A stretch of 49,644 bases of DNA, taken from NCBI GenBank assembly GCA_021604825.1, contig BQJS01000010.1, positions 1 to 49,644 on the forward strand. Direction: 5' to 3'. Origin of the DNA: Phycisphaerae bacterium. GTDB taxonomy: Bacteria; Planctomycetota; Phycisphaerae; UBA1845. Shown here one piece after another: positions 34,384-43,210 of the stretch; position 1 is the first letter of the stretch; each line of letters opens with the position of its first letter. Both the position numbers and the translations under genes were made by a program. The notes under the pieces were generated by a model. That model was not told the origin of the DNA. It was given only the letters and a program-made list of their open reading frames with translations, and ran no database searches.

Positions 34384-35754
34384 TCAGTTCGCGGGTACGC
34401 TGGAGTCCTCGAGACGTTCAGTAAACTGCGCAATAGCCGGGTCGTCTCTTAGGAGTAATAGGAAATCGGATGCATGCGAGACATTTCCGGGTTTCAAAAA
34501 CGCAGAGAGATGGCGACCGATTGCTCGATCGATCTCACGAAATCGATTCGTCTGCGGTTCAAGTTGACTATATAAGAGCGCTTCGACGAACCGTCGCGGA
34601 GCTTCGCCCGGGTGTGTTCGGATAAACCAGTCGCGCTCGGAGATGCGGGCGGGCAACGCCCTGGCGGACCGCGTGAGGATTCTTTGGCCTTCGGGTGAAC
34701 CGACAAAGGCTATGAATTTGAGTGCGTTGCGCAGTTCCTCGGCGGGTAAGTGTTTGCTGGCTGCGATGCCGTCCCATGTGACGCGCGTGCGGCGTTCGCC
34801 ATTACAAACGGGGATGTGCGCAACGCCATAGTCGTTACGTAGTTCAGATTCATTCACGAGCGGTATGAACCATGGGCCGTTAATGCACATGGCTGTGCGT
34901 CCAGTCAGAAACGCGACGTCTTGAATGAGCTGGGAGATTTCATGTGGGTGAGGGGCGTAGCGGTGCGGGCCGACTCGCATGTTCTTGTAGAAGTCGAATG
35001 CAGCGGTTGCAGCTTCGTCTGACAACAACCAGTGCTCTCCGGCTGGGTCGAGAACGTTGGCGCCAAACGACCAAAGAAAAGGCAAAAAGTAAACCCATCT
35101 TGGTTGCCAGAATCCGAATTGATCCAAGTTGCCGTCGCCGTCAAAGTCGCACGTGAGCGACAAGCCTGTGGACGCAAAGTCGTCCATCGTCCAATCGTCG
35201 GCGGGCAATGCGACATGGTCTCCGCGTGACGTTGACGCCCTTTGGAAACTCTTCTTATTGTAATAGATCAGCAAGTTTCCGCCGGTGACAGGCATGGCTT
35301 TCTGTATGCCTTGCAATTGATACATTCGAACCGCCAGTGGATCTTGCTTCTCTGGTTCGAGCGGGCATTTTGGATCCTGTTCTTGATTTGGCAATTCCGC
35401 GAACTGGTTTGCCATCGCGAGAAATGAAATTCCTTGTACCAGTGCAAGATGCGGTTCGGAGCCGGCGAGGAACTGTTGGCGCAGCTTACGATCGTATAAC
35501 CCGTACCATCCGGCGACGTATTCTTGTTTGATCGAAATATTGGGGTGTCGGCCCTCGAAGGCTCGTATGAGTTCCGACCAAGTCAGGAAATCATGGTATG
35601 TTCCAAAATGACTGAATCGTAGCTTGTTTGGGCTGGACTCGCGGGGGAGGTGGGTACGAATAGTGTCGGTGAACAGCCATGCTCCGGCAAGCGTAATACC
35701 GCCAGCCCACATGACGAACTTTAAGATTGAAAATCCCCAGGCGCTTTGACGCAA
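34384..35754 (-). CDS. ABC transporter extracellular solute-binding protein (family 1)
   Basis: This 456-residue protein belongs to the family 1 binding proteins for sugars. It has an N-terminal hydrophobic segment (about 9-28) without a lipobox, so it may stay anchored. Typical blocks are RAFEGRHPNISIKQEYVAG near the N-terminus, a FLTGRTAMCINGPWFIP segment in the middle, and a late GSPEGQRILTRSARALPAR region. It would deliver the substrate to the two permeases downstream on the same strand. Confidence 0.86.
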   Translation of the reverse strand: MRQSAWGFSILKFVMWAGGITLAGAWLFTDTIRTHLPRESSPNKLRFSHFGTYHDFLTWSELIRAFEGRHPNISIKQEYVAGWYGLYDRKLRQQFLAGSEPHLALVQGISFLAMANQFAELPNQEQDPKCPLEPEKQDPLAVRMYQLQGIQKAMPVTGGNLLIYYNKKSFQRASTSRGDHVALPADDWTMDDFASTGLSLTCDFDGDGNLDQFGFWQPRWVYFLPFLWSFGANVLDPAGEHWLLSDEAATAAFDFYKNMRVGPHRYAPHPHEISQLIQDVAFLTGRTAMCINGPWFIPLVNESELRNDYGVAHIPVCNGERRTRVTWDGIAASKHLPAEELRNALKFIAFVGSPEGQRILTRSARALPARISERDWFIRTHPGEAPRRFVEALLYSQLEPQTNRFREIDRAIGRHLSAFLKPGNVSHASDFLLLLRDDPAIAQFTERLEDSSVPAN

Positions 35755-35830
35755 AGCTTGTCCCTCGAAAATACCAAGGAAACCTGCAAACGTTAGTTAC
35801 TGGGGGGGCTCGATGCTAGAGTCAAAAGAC

Positions 35831-36109
35831 TTACTTGGGTGCAATTGGGGTATTAGCCCCCAGAATCGATACGTCGCTGTCGGGGCTAAGACTTAGAAGG
35901 GTAATTTCCCCGCACGCTTTGCGGATTCGCAAACGAAGTAGCCAATAGCGATCCTTGGCGCCGTGGGCGTACCAACTTCCGGTGGGAGCGGCGAGGATCT
36001 CCAATAGTTCTCCGGTCGTGGACTTCCTCCAACTACCTTCTCGCCGGTTGATTGTTTGATCAACACGGATTTGCTGGCCAGGGCGCAAGTGGGAAAAGGG
36101 TGGATGCAT
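35831..36109 (-). CDS. Small conserved protein of unknown function (92 aa)
   Basis: This 92-residue soluble protein starts MHPPFSHLRPGQQIRVDQ and contains TGSWYAHGAKDRYWLLRLRIRK followed by GEITLLSLSPDSDVSIL. The pattern of alternating strands looks like a small beta-barrel. I have a general memory of short planctomycete proteins with a GSWYAHG-type motif, but cannot name the family. It lies 76 bp upstream of the binding-protein gene and 44 bp downstream of the HAD gene, all on the minus strand, so the three may be co-transcribed. Confidence 0.65.
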   Translation of the reverse strand: MHPPFSHLRPGQQIRVDQTINRREGSWRKSTTGELLEILAAPTGSWYAHGAKDRYWLLRLRIRKACGEITLLSLSPDSDVSILGANTPIAPK

Positions 36110-36153
36110 ATTTACGGATCTCCGTATTTCTTAGAATGCTGTTGGCAGCGATC

Positions 36154-36834
36154 CTAGGGTAAGAGAAGGGTGTTTGCCAGGGACTTCAAGTCTGCAAACT
36201 CGCCCAGCATTGGCACGTCGTTCGGACGTTTCTGCTTGTATCGATTGATCCATGCAAAGTTAAAGTTCAATTCATCGGCAGGCGCTGCATCGTGAAAAAT
36301 ACTCTGAGCAACGTGTAGAATCTCATCTTTCGCAATGCCAGATTGCTCGATCGCCCTAAGAAAATGTGCATGCGAGGGCTTGTATGAGTGTACTTCCTCA
36401 GCCGTGATGATCAGGTCGAATTCGACGCCCAGGCGTTTGTTGGTTAGAGCGAACAGATTGACATCGATGTTTGACAAGATTCCGAGCATGTACTTCGATT
36501 TAAGGCGTTTGAGACTGTCGACCGTATCTTCAAACGGCGGCCAATTACCGATGTCTCGGGACAAGAGGCCGATTTGTTCGGCGGAGACATCGAACCGAAA
36601 TCGTTTTGCGAGCGACTCAAGCGTCTGCATCTGGATGGAGACATAAGATTGATAGGTCTGCTGCTCAATTGCGGCTTCGATTTGGACGTATTCCCGCACG
36701 AGTTCAGGCAATTGCTGATTGGTGACGCCCGGGATGGACTGAAGCGAATTCTGGAGGCCCGTTTCCCAATCGACCAGCGTGCCATAGCAGTCGAAGGTGA
36801 TGAGTTTGAAGTCTTTATTCGTGAGTTCGGTCAT
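36154..36834 (-). CDS. HAD hydrolase, L-2-haloacid dehalogenase-like (type II)
   Basis: This 226-residue HAD-superfamily protein has motif I ITFDCYGTLVDWE (nucleophile Asp), motif II LGILSNID, Lys in SYKPSHAHFL, and a final HVAQSIFHDAAPADELNFNFAWINR block. The last block is characteristic of the haloacid-dehalogenase type II subgroup. Many such proteins act on small phospho-substrates instead, so the substrate is open. It is divergent from the HDAC-family gene (160 bp apart) and may lead the minus-strand unit with the ABC transporter. Confidence 0.85.
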   Translation of the reverse strand: MTELTNKDFKLITFDCYGTLVDWETGLQNSLQSIPGVTNQQLPELVREYVQIEAAIEQQTYQSYVSIQMQTLESLAKRFRFDVSAEQIGLLSRDIGNWPPFEDTVDSLKRLKSKYMLGILSNIDVNLFALTNKRLGVEFDLIITAEEVHSYKPSHAHFLRAIEQSGIAKDEILHVAQSIFHDAAPADELNFNFAWINRYKQKRPNDVPMLGEFADLKSLANTLLLP

Positions 36835-36993
36835 AATCGTTTCTCATTCGCTCAGGCTTGCCCGCTTTCGCCGAGCCGTGTGAATACTGGCGCAATTCAT
36901 GCTTGAACGCAACGGACCGGCTGGGTATGGCTTAAGGTAAGGCGTTCCGGCGCATTCTCGGGATGGTTTGGGGATTGAGAGATTAGAGGGAAC

Positions 36994-37944
36994 ATGAAGC
37001 AGAAAACCGGCCTGATCATCGATGAGTGCTTTCAGAAGCATCGGACGGGTCCGGGTCATCCGGAACGCCCAGAGCGCCTCGTCGCGATAAGCCGCGGGTT
37101 GGCTGAATCTGGGCTGGGGGCTGCGTGTGTACGGCTCCCGATACGAATAGCCTCTCAAGAGCAGATTCTAGGGGTTCACTCAAGCGAATATGTTGCTCGA
37201 TTGCGGAATGCTTGCGAGACGGGCGCGCAGTATATCGACTCGCACGACAGCGCCATTTGTCCGGATAGCTTCGAAGCGGCACTGATGGCGGCGGGGTCGA
37301 TTTTGGAAGCAGTGGATCAGGTGTGTGCGGGGCATATTCAAAATGCTTTTTGCGCGGTGAGGCCACCGGGGCATCATTGCGAGCGATCGGAATCGATGGG
37401 CTTCTGCCTATTGGGCAACGCCGCCATTGCAGCCCGGCATCTGCTTGATCATCATTGTTTACAACGGGTTGCGATCGTGGACTGGGATGTCCATCATGGC
37501 AATGGGTCGCAGCATATCTTTGAGGATTCGTCGGAAGTCCTGGTGTGCAACCTTCATGGCCACCCCGAGTACGTCTATCCGGGCACCGGCTTCGAGAATG
37601 AGCAAGGCAAGGGTGATGGCAAAGGGGCAACCCTGAACGTGCCACTTATGCCGGGAAGTGGAGATGATGACTACCGCAGAGCATTCGACGCCAAGATCCT
37701 ACCCATTTTGGAGGATTTCAAACCCGAATTTGTAATCATCTCCGCCGGGTTCGACGCCCACGCCCGCGATCCGCTTGCTCCCCTGGAGCTTCAAAGCGAG
37801 TCATTCGGCTGGATGACCCAACGGCTGCTCGAGGTGGCGGCAGATCACTCTGGCAATCGGTTGGTGAGCGTCCTCGAAGGGGGTTATGACTTGCAGGCGC
37901 TGTCTGAAAGTGTCTGTCACCACGTCCGAGCCCTTCAATCTTGA
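36994..37944 (+). CDS. Histone deacetylase-family (acetylpolyamine/acetoin-type) hydrolase
   Basis: This 316-residue zinc hydrolase of the HDAC superfamily has the catalytic His pair His127-His128 (RPPGHH). The Zn ligands are Asp165 and His167 (DWDVHHGNG) and Asp254 (AGFDAH), and the transition-state Tyr sits in EGGYDL. GPGHPERPERL near the N-terminus is also typical. Bacterial members deacetylate polyamines, acetyl-CoA synthetase or other acyl-lysine proteins. No acetyltransferase is nearby. The ATG at 36994 fits the family start (MKQKTGLIID). Confidence 0.92.
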   Translation: MKQKTGLIIDECFQKHRTGPGHPERPERLVAISRGLAESGLGAACVRLPIRIASQEQILGVHSSEYVARLRNACETGAQYIDSHDSAICPDSFEAALMAAGSILEAVDQVCAGHIQNAFCAVRPPGHHCERSESMGFCLLGNAAIAARHLLDHHCLQRVAIVDWDVHHGNGSQHIFEDSSEVLVCNLHGHPEYVYPGTGFENEQGKGDGKGATLNVPLMPGSGDDDYRRAFDAKILPILEDFKPEFVIISAGFDAHARDPLAPLELQSESFGWMTQRLLEVAADHSGNRLVSVLEGGYDLQALSESVCHHVRALQS

Positions 37945-38296
37945 TGTGGATGTCGACTGACAGAACTGCGTTTAGACCATCTCTATGCAAGCTTCTGTCT
38001 GACACGCCTTGTCAGTCGCTGCAGTAGCTGGCTTACTGCACGGGTTTGATGCAGATTTTCCTCGACGAGTTGCGCCGAGCCTGGCTGGTGATTGGTCGAC
38101 GTTGAGTTCAGCGGGTATTCTGGTGCAGAGGAATCGTTAAGACGTGGAAAAAAAGGAAGTTAACACTGATTGCGTCAGGTTCGCAGCCAATTCATACTAT
38201 CGCCCGGAATATTGACCCCTCGCCCACGAAAATGAACTTGTGGCGCCGCCGGATATCTGAGGGTGCCGGGTCAGTTTCTGATTTGGAGAATGTGAT
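37945..38296. other. Intergenic region with TGTCTGACA words (cluster B) and a weak promoter candidate
   Basis: These 352 bp hold no supported gene. Near the left end are GACTGACAG (37955-37963), CTGTCTGACAC (37995-38005) and TTGTCAGTC (38009-38017), members of the dispersed word family seen at the left edge and near 40 kb. A possible sigma-70 promoter for the next gene is TTGCGT (38170-38175), 17 bp, CATACT (38193-38198); it is only a partial match. Confidence 0.4.
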
Positions 38297-38896
38297 ATGT
38301 CTCGCGGCGAAGGTGTTAGGGTTTATCGAGGAGGCTTCATGAGCTCGTTGGTTTACGGGGTTTGTGGGGTGATTGGTGTCGGTATTATCGGCGCGGTCGG
38401 GCTCGGGTTGTATGGCATGAACATGGTGGATCGGAAGTTCGATCATGTCCTTACGGCGGGAACCGGCGTGTTTCGGTCGCTTCCGGAGATCCGGGAGGCG
38501 CTGCCAGCCGTCTTATCCGATGCATTGGATGATCGGCGCGCCCCGGAGTATCGCGATCAATTGGACGTCAGAGTCAATGTGATTCCAGGTGCAAACGGAG
38601 CGAGTTTTTCGACGGTGGTTTTGGAGGCCGTGAACAATGGTCCGGGAGTGGTGACCCTTCTTGCTGTCCGTGTCAATCTTGAAGATAGCGATGGCCGGCT
38701 GGTGCGGACCGAAACCGAGTACGTTGCGACACCTTTTGCGATTGAGGACGAGTGGGCGGGTCCAATTCTTTCCGGCTCCACTCGTCGACACGCAACTCGG
38801 CTTAGGTGCCGTATTCCGAGCGCGATTGCGAGCGTTGAAGTTTGCGACATTCGTGTTTGGGAAGAAGGCAAGGCGGCCGTAGCTTCAGCTCTTTAG
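38297..38896 (+). CDS. Membrane-anchored protein of unknown function (199 aa)
   Basis: This 199-residue protein has a short basic N-terminus with RVYRGGFMSSLVYG, one membrane helix (about 17-42, CGVIGVGIIGAVGLGLYG), and a soluble part probably outside the cytoplasm. The outer part ends in a beta-rich domain (VTLLAVRVNLEDSDGRLVRTETEYVATPF). The first ATG has GGAGAA about eight bases upstream. A second ATG at 38339 has GAGGAGG four bases upstream, so both starts are plausible. I do not recognise the family. Confidence 0.7.
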   Translation: MSRGEGVRVYRGGFMSSLVYGVCGVIGVGIIGAVGLGLYGMNMVDRKFDHVLTAGTGVFRSLPEIREALPAVLSDALDDRRAPEYRDQLDVRVNVIPGANGASFSTVVLEAVNNGPGVVTLLAVRVNLEDSDGRLVRTETEYVATPFAIEDEWAGPILSGSTRRHATRLRCRIPSAIASVEVCDIRVWEEGKAAVASAL

Positions 38897-39173
38897 AAAC
38901 TGGTTCGCTGAAGAGTCCGGCTTATACAAGCTCAAAGACTTCGAATGTGCTACCCATGGCCGATTGCTTCGATTGCACGGGTTGACACTGTTCGGAAACG
39001 GGGCGGAATGGTTGTCCCGGAGGCTTCAGGGCAGGATTGGCGCTATGGAGCAGCCACGCAGGCACGAATCGCTGTTAGAGAGATCGTTTCGCTGGAATCG
39101 AGCGGTTCGCTCAGCGATGATCGCGGTTTGGAATCTGATAACTGGGAAATGCCGAATCAGGAGGCCACGGCAG

Positions 39174-39935
39174 GTGAAGCGATTCTTGATCGTGACTATT
39201 GGGTTTGCAGCGGTGTGCCTCGGCATTGCTTGCCGGCCGGTTGTCATTGCCGAAACCCGAGTCAGCAACGTGATCGTGCACGATGGCACCACCTACTACT
39301 TGTCGATCCGCGGGAGAACGAACCCGCCCAGCTTTGGCGGCGATGGCCCGTTTACCTCCTGGCTCACGATGAACATCGAGGGGAAGGTTGGAAGCCTCCA
39401 GAAAGAGATCTCGAGCAATAATGAGTGCCGGGAAGACGAGGTTCGAGAGATCATCAAGAGACAACATTATTCCTTGTCGGTCGAGGATGGGTTTCCCCAC
39501 GTTTTCGTCGCGTACGACGGGCAACGCAAGGGTTTCTTTCATCTAGGGGCGCGCAGGTTGATTTGGGTCTGTAAGCCTCTTGATGCTGCGAGCGTGTCCG
39601 GGTACGCCATCGATAGGGCTAAGGCGGACCTGCTGGTGCCGGAGCAGGTTGATCTTGCCGACTATGATAACTACTTTCATGTCAACGAGCATCTGACAGG
39701 AGCGCTGGCCCGCCCCATCTTCTGTGATGATGAACGCTCACTGATTATTGTGGGTGACAAATTCGAAAGCCATTCCATTGTCTACACCAAGGGTGATGCA
39801 TTCATAGCCGACAGACCGCACCGGCACACCGTCGTATCCGAAAAGAGAATATTCATCGTTGCCCCGAATCTGAGAATGAAAATGAATCCGATCAGCCCCG
39901 TTTTTGTTTCCGTTGGGGGAAGTGAAGGTGGGTAG
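39174..39935 (+). CDS. Exported protein of unknown function (253 aa)
   Basis: I choose the GTG at 39174 because GGAGG lies nine bases upstream and a signal peptide then starts at once (MKRFLIVTIGFAAVCLG...). The frame is open back to an ATG at 38964, but that part has no protein-like features. The Cys at residue 20 (LGIAC) could be a lipidation site, though the lipobox is not canonical. The mature part includes VIVHDGTTYYLSIRG, EDGFPHVFVAYDG and a late RHTVVSEKRIFIV stretch. No known domain was recognised. It follows the anchored protein by about 280 bp. Confidence 0.65.
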   Translation: MKRFLIVTIGFAAVCLGIACRPVVIAETRVSNVIVHDGTTYYLSIRGRTNPPSFGGDGPFTSWLTMNIEGKVGSLQKEISSNNECREDEVREIIKRQHYSLSVEDGFPHVFVAYDGQRKGFFHLGARRLIWVCKPLDAASVSGYAIDRAKADLLVPEQVDLADYDNYFHVNEHLTGALARPIFCDDERSLIIVGDKFESHSIVYTKGDAFIADRPHRHTVVSEKRIFIVAPNLRMKMNPISPVFVSVGGSEGG

Positions 39936-40388
39936 TGTCGCGTAACTCAAGTCAGGCAACATGACTACAGACAACATGAGGCAGACACAATCTTAAATGA
40001 CTTGATTGAACTGGACGGCACGGTCAACGCTGCCGGTCCAGAAGGGTGTCTGACGTTTTAGCGCTGGCCACATCGGCAGTGTCTTAGGATGTCATGGTGC
40101 AAGTACCCCCAAGAATCAGTCCCTATGGCGATGACTGTCATTATGTCTGGCCCCTCTGCGATGACTTACAATACTGACAGGTGTCAGACAAATTGGCTTT
40201 TCTGTCTCTATGTGGGCCGATTCAGTTGTTCATTCGGATCGCTCTGCACTGAATGTCACAGCCCACCGGGTCGGTTAGTGGCATGAGTGAATGTTTGTGA
40301 AATCGGCGATGACAGACATGGGCTGGATCGTGGCATTGTGACTGACACCCAAGATCCGTGGCGGTCAGTTACCTCAATCGGCGTTGAT
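39936..40388. repeat. Intergenic region rich in TGTCTGACA-type repeats (cluster C)
   Basis: These 453 bp have no gene but many copies, in both orientations, of one word: GTGTCTGACG (40046-40055), ATGACTGTCATTATGTCTGG (40131-40150), ACTGACAGGTGTCAGACA (40173-40190), GATGACAGACATG (40308-40320), GTGACTGACACCC (40338-40350) and GCGGTCAGTTACC near 40361. The region lies between convergent genes. It resembles an array of decayed REP-like units rather than a regular repeat array. Confidence 0.55.
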
Positions 40389-40979
40389 TCACTCGTTAGG
40401 TTCAGATTCTTGAAAGAGAGCCAGGAATTCTCTGTTCCCCTTTTTCCCAACGATCGGGCTTGGGGTCGTGTCGGATGGTTGAAATCCGTCCTTGGATAGG
40501 GCGGCGAGTGTTTCTTGCAGAACTTGCTGTGCGTCCTCGGGTGGAAGGACGCCTTTTCGCAATAGGGATTGATCAGCCTCGTAGTGTGGCTTGATGAGGC
40601 TGATAATCAGGCCATTGGGTTTCAGGAGTTGGCGGGCGGCGGGAAGGATCAATCGCTGACGGGTCCAGGCAACATCGATGACGACGAGGTCAACTGGCTC
40701 GTCGAGTTGGACATGGAGGGCGTTGGTGCGTTCGAGAACGACCACGCGTTCATCTTTGCGGAGTTTCCAGGCGAGAACGCCATATCCGGTGTCGACCGCA
40801 TAGACTTTGGCGACACCCGAACGCAATAGGCAATCCGTGAAACCGCCCGTATTGCATCCGAGGTCGGCACAGACCCATCGATCTGGCGTGATTGCGAATT
40901 GGTCAAGGGCGGCTTGCAGCTTGGTGCCTGCGCGCGACACGAATGGGGAAGCAGAAGGCTCTTCGTCGAGCGGTGCCAT
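40389..40979 (-). CDS. TlyA-like FtsJ-fold RNA methyltransferase without S4 domain
   Basis: This protein has 196 residues from the ATG at 40979, which matches the family segment FVSRAGTKLQAALDQF. The SAM-binding motif is ADLGCNTGGFTDCLL, followed by VYAVDTGYGVLAWKLR and VIDVAWTRQRLILPAA. These are TlyA/hemolysin-A-type rRNA methyltransferase features (2'-O-methylation of 16S or 23S rRNA in characterised members). The N-terminal S4 RNA-binding domain of TlyA is missing, and nothing upstream in frame encodes one. The gene lies downstream of rpsT, separated by a strong terminator. Confidence 0.82.
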   Translation of the reverse strand: MAPLDEEPSASPFVSRAGTKLQAALDQFAITPDRWVCADLGCNTGGFTDCLLRSGVAKVYAVDTGYGVLAWKLRKDERVVVLERTNALHVQLDEPVDLVVIDVAWTRQRLILPAARQLLKPNGLIISLIKPHYEADQSLLRKGVLPPEDAQQVLQETLAALSKDGFQPSDTTPSPIVGKKGNREFLALFQESEPNE

Positions 40980-41056
40980 CAGCGGCGCAATCCTCTGAGT
41001 GTCCTGGCGTGTGGATAACTGTGAATCAACCGACGCGATGATGCCGTCGTGACCAC

Positions 41057-41082
41057 AAAAAAACGCACCCATTGAGGGTGCG
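41057..41082 (-). terminator. Rho-independent terminator after rpsT
   Basis: On the minus strand CGCACCC (41076-41082) pairs with GGGTGCG (41064-41070) around a 5-nt loop and is followed by seven T residues (41057-41063). It ends the rpsT transcript 47 bp after the stop codon. Confidence 0.9.
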
Positions 41083-41128
41083 CTGGATTATTGAGTGACA
41101 CGTCGCCACGAGCGGGGAAACCCCAAGA

Positions 41129-41395
41129 CTAGGCTCGGGCGGCGTTCAGCTTGCGAGCGAGGCGCGATTTCTTGCGCGCGGCGGTGTTCTTGTGCATCGT
41201 GCTGGTGGATGAAGCTTGGTCCAAGATCTTGCTGACCTTGCGGTACTCGGTCTCCGCAGTCGCAAAGTCGTCGGCGCGGATGGCGTCTTCAAACTTGCGG
41301 ATCTGGGTCTTGATCGCCGATTTGCGGGAGACGTTTACGTCACGTCGTACTGCATTCTGGCGGATTCTTTTCTTTGCTGATGCTGAGTTGGCCAC
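41129..41395 (-). CDS. rpsT: 30S ribosomal protein S20
   Basis: This 88-residue basic helical protein starts ANSASAKKRIRQNAVRRDVN after the initiator and ends MHKNTAARKKSRLARKLNAA, both diagnostic of S20, an early 16S-binding protein. The start is GTG at 41395 with GGAG nine bases upstream; in-frame codons up to 41467 add sequence not found in the family. It forms a single-gene transcript ended by the terminator at 41057-41082. Confidence 0.95.
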   Translation of the reverse strand: MANSASAKKRIRQNAVRRDVNVSRKSAIKTQIRKFEDAIRADDFATAETEYRKVSKILDQASSTSTMHKNTAARKKSRLARKLNAARA

Positions 41396-41525
41396 GTCGG
41401 TATTCTCCAAAACAAAAAAACGAAGCAGGATTCTCTCACCCGCCATTACATCGATGCCCGCAAACAAATGTCGCTAAAAACCGCCAAACCCCCAGTAAAA
41501 GCTGTGAGTTTCTGGCGGGGTGGCG

Positions 41526-42983
41526 CTATTCAAGCCCCTCGATTCGGCTGCGAACGTCGCGGTAATTATAATCGACCTGTAATAACTTTCCATAGGTCTG
41601 CTTGGCATCGGCGGTGTCTTTGTTGCCTTCCTGGGCCCGGCCCAGCCAATAGTTCAATTCCTTGGCCATATCGTCGTCTGTGAGCTCATAATCGGCGATT
41701 GCATCGGTCAGAATGCTGGCTCCCTGGGCAAAGAGATTCTTCTGATAGAAGCACCGACCCAGGTACAGGGCACAGGAATGGCGGGCTTTGGGGTCCGATC
41801 GGGCCTGTTGAAGCAGCGGAATGGCGTCATCGAACTTGCTGACCTGGAAAAGTCGGCGGGCGAGCTCGTATTTGATTCGCAAATCTGTGGGGTACTTGGT
41901 CACGCGCTCTTTGTAGGCACCCACCTCGAATGCCAGCCGGCGCTTCATTTGGGCCATATAGGCCTCTTCGTCGCCGGATTTCTTGGCTTTTCGCGCTTTT
42001 CGCCCCATTTGGCGAATGGCGATGTCGTCTGCCCGCAGCTTGAAGCGGTAGTTATTCGTGTCTTTGTACTTTTGGATCAGCAGCTTGATGGCCTCTGCTT
42101 CTCGGTCATCGTTTTCATCTTTGATGAGCAAGTTCACGTAGGCGATGACTTTGGCTTCGACTTCGGGGTTGGCTTCCATTTCCTCTTTGGCGTGCTGCAC
42201 CAACTCGGCTTGGCGCTCGTCGGATTGAATGATGCGATCTTGATCGTGGAGTCGCTCCTGGCTGCCGGAGTCTTGCACGCTGTCTCGGAAGGAGTCGGCG
42301 GTCTGGTAATTCCCTCGGAGGATCGTGAGTTTCGTCGACAGGTTTCGAATGATGTTTCCCAGGTCGCGATTCTTGGGTTCGACGGATTGCTGTGCGGCGA
42401 GGGCCTCCAAGCCAATTTGAAACGCGCTGAGTGCTTCGGCCATCTCGCGCCGGGCTTGGCAACGATCGCCGACCTCCTCGCAATAGTCCTTCAGCGTCGT
42501 GAACTTCTTGGGCTTGGGCTTCTTCTCGTTCTTGAGGTTTTCAAGAAGGATGGGGGCGATCCAGAGGGCGGCTTTGTCGCAGTGGGCTTTGTTGGCGTTC
42601 TTGAGTAACCCTTCGGCATACTCTGAGCTCTGCGGGTCGTGAGCGAGGAGCCATGCAGCATTGACCATGCCCTTGACCGGATCCTTCGCCGACATTGAGT
42701 ACTTCATGCCGTCGCGCATGCCCGGTTTCTTGCCGCCGGTCTGCCAACGGGCGACTCCGCAACCGCGCAGAGGCATGAAGCCCCCTTCGACGGCTTCTGG
42801 ATTTAGGGCTAAGCCTTCAACGAACGATTTAATGGCGAAGTCGTAGTTGCGCTGGTCCACTAACTTCCGAGCCTTCTCAAACCAACGCTCAGCCATCTTT
42901 GCATGGGCGTCGGTCACTTCAAACCGAGCGTTTTCAGGATCGACGGGCTCGCTATTGGGGGAATCGGGAGGGTCAGCTGTCAT
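41526..42983 (-). CDS. TPR-type helical repeat protein
   Basis: This 485-residue soluble protein has no signal peptide. It has TPR-like units: AERWFEKARKLVDQRNYDFAIKSF near residue 32, with ALNPEA closing it, and later ELARRLFQVSKFDDAIPLLQQARSDP, LGRCFYQKNLFAQGASILTDAI and LNYWLGRAQEGNKDTADAKQTY. The middle (about 150-330) is highly charged and probably forms long helices. It likely scaffolds a complex in the cytoplasm; the partner is unknown. It is divergent from def-fmt. The ORF begins at ATG 42983. Confidence 0.82.
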   Translation of the reverse strand: MTADPPDSPNSEPVDPENARFEVTDAHAKMAERWFEKARKLVDQRNYDFAIKSFVEGLALNPEAVEGGFMPLRGCGVARWQTGGKKPGMRDGMKYSMSAKDPVKGMVNAAWLLAHDPQSSEYAEGLLKNANKAHCDKAALWIAPILLENLKNEKKPKPKKFTTLKDYCEEVGDRCQARREMAEALSAFQIGLEALAAQQSVEPKNRDLGNIIRNLSTKLTILRGNYQTADSFRDSVQDSGSQERLHDQDRIIQSDERQAELVQHAKEEMEANPEVEAKVIAYVNLLIKDENDDREAEAIKLLIQKYKDTNNYRFKLRADDIAIRQMGRKARKAKKSGDEEAYMAQMKRRLAFEVGAYKERVTKYPTDLRIKYELARRLFQVSKFDDAIPLLQQARSDPKARHSCALYLGRCFYQKNLFAQGASILTDAIADYELTDDDMAKELNYWLGRAQEGNKDTADAKQTYGKLLQVDYNYRDVRSRIEGLE

Positions 42984-43210
42984 GTGTTTAATTGTACTCT
43001 TAGTAGGTCAAGACAGACCACTGCCAATTCCCGGGAACATTGACGCATCCAGAATTGGCGAGTAGAGTCAAAATTGCCATTAATTCTTGTAAGAGCGGTT
43101 GTTACGAATCGCAACCAGTGGATGCTAGCGAGTTGCTCGACCGTGTCAACCGATGCGGTTGCGGTCCACGAGTGGCCATTGAGCAGTGTAATATCTAGAA
43201 GGCTTAACCC

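Noticed and set aside
38945..39421. 158-codon frame overlapping the exported protein gene
   Set aside because: The frame starting at 39174 has a ribosome-binding site, a signal peptide and a longer protein-like body, while this one has none.
39936..40388. CRISPR-like array
   Set aside because: The TGTCTGAC words are short, irregularly spaced and in both orientations; there are no equal-length spacers and no cas genes.
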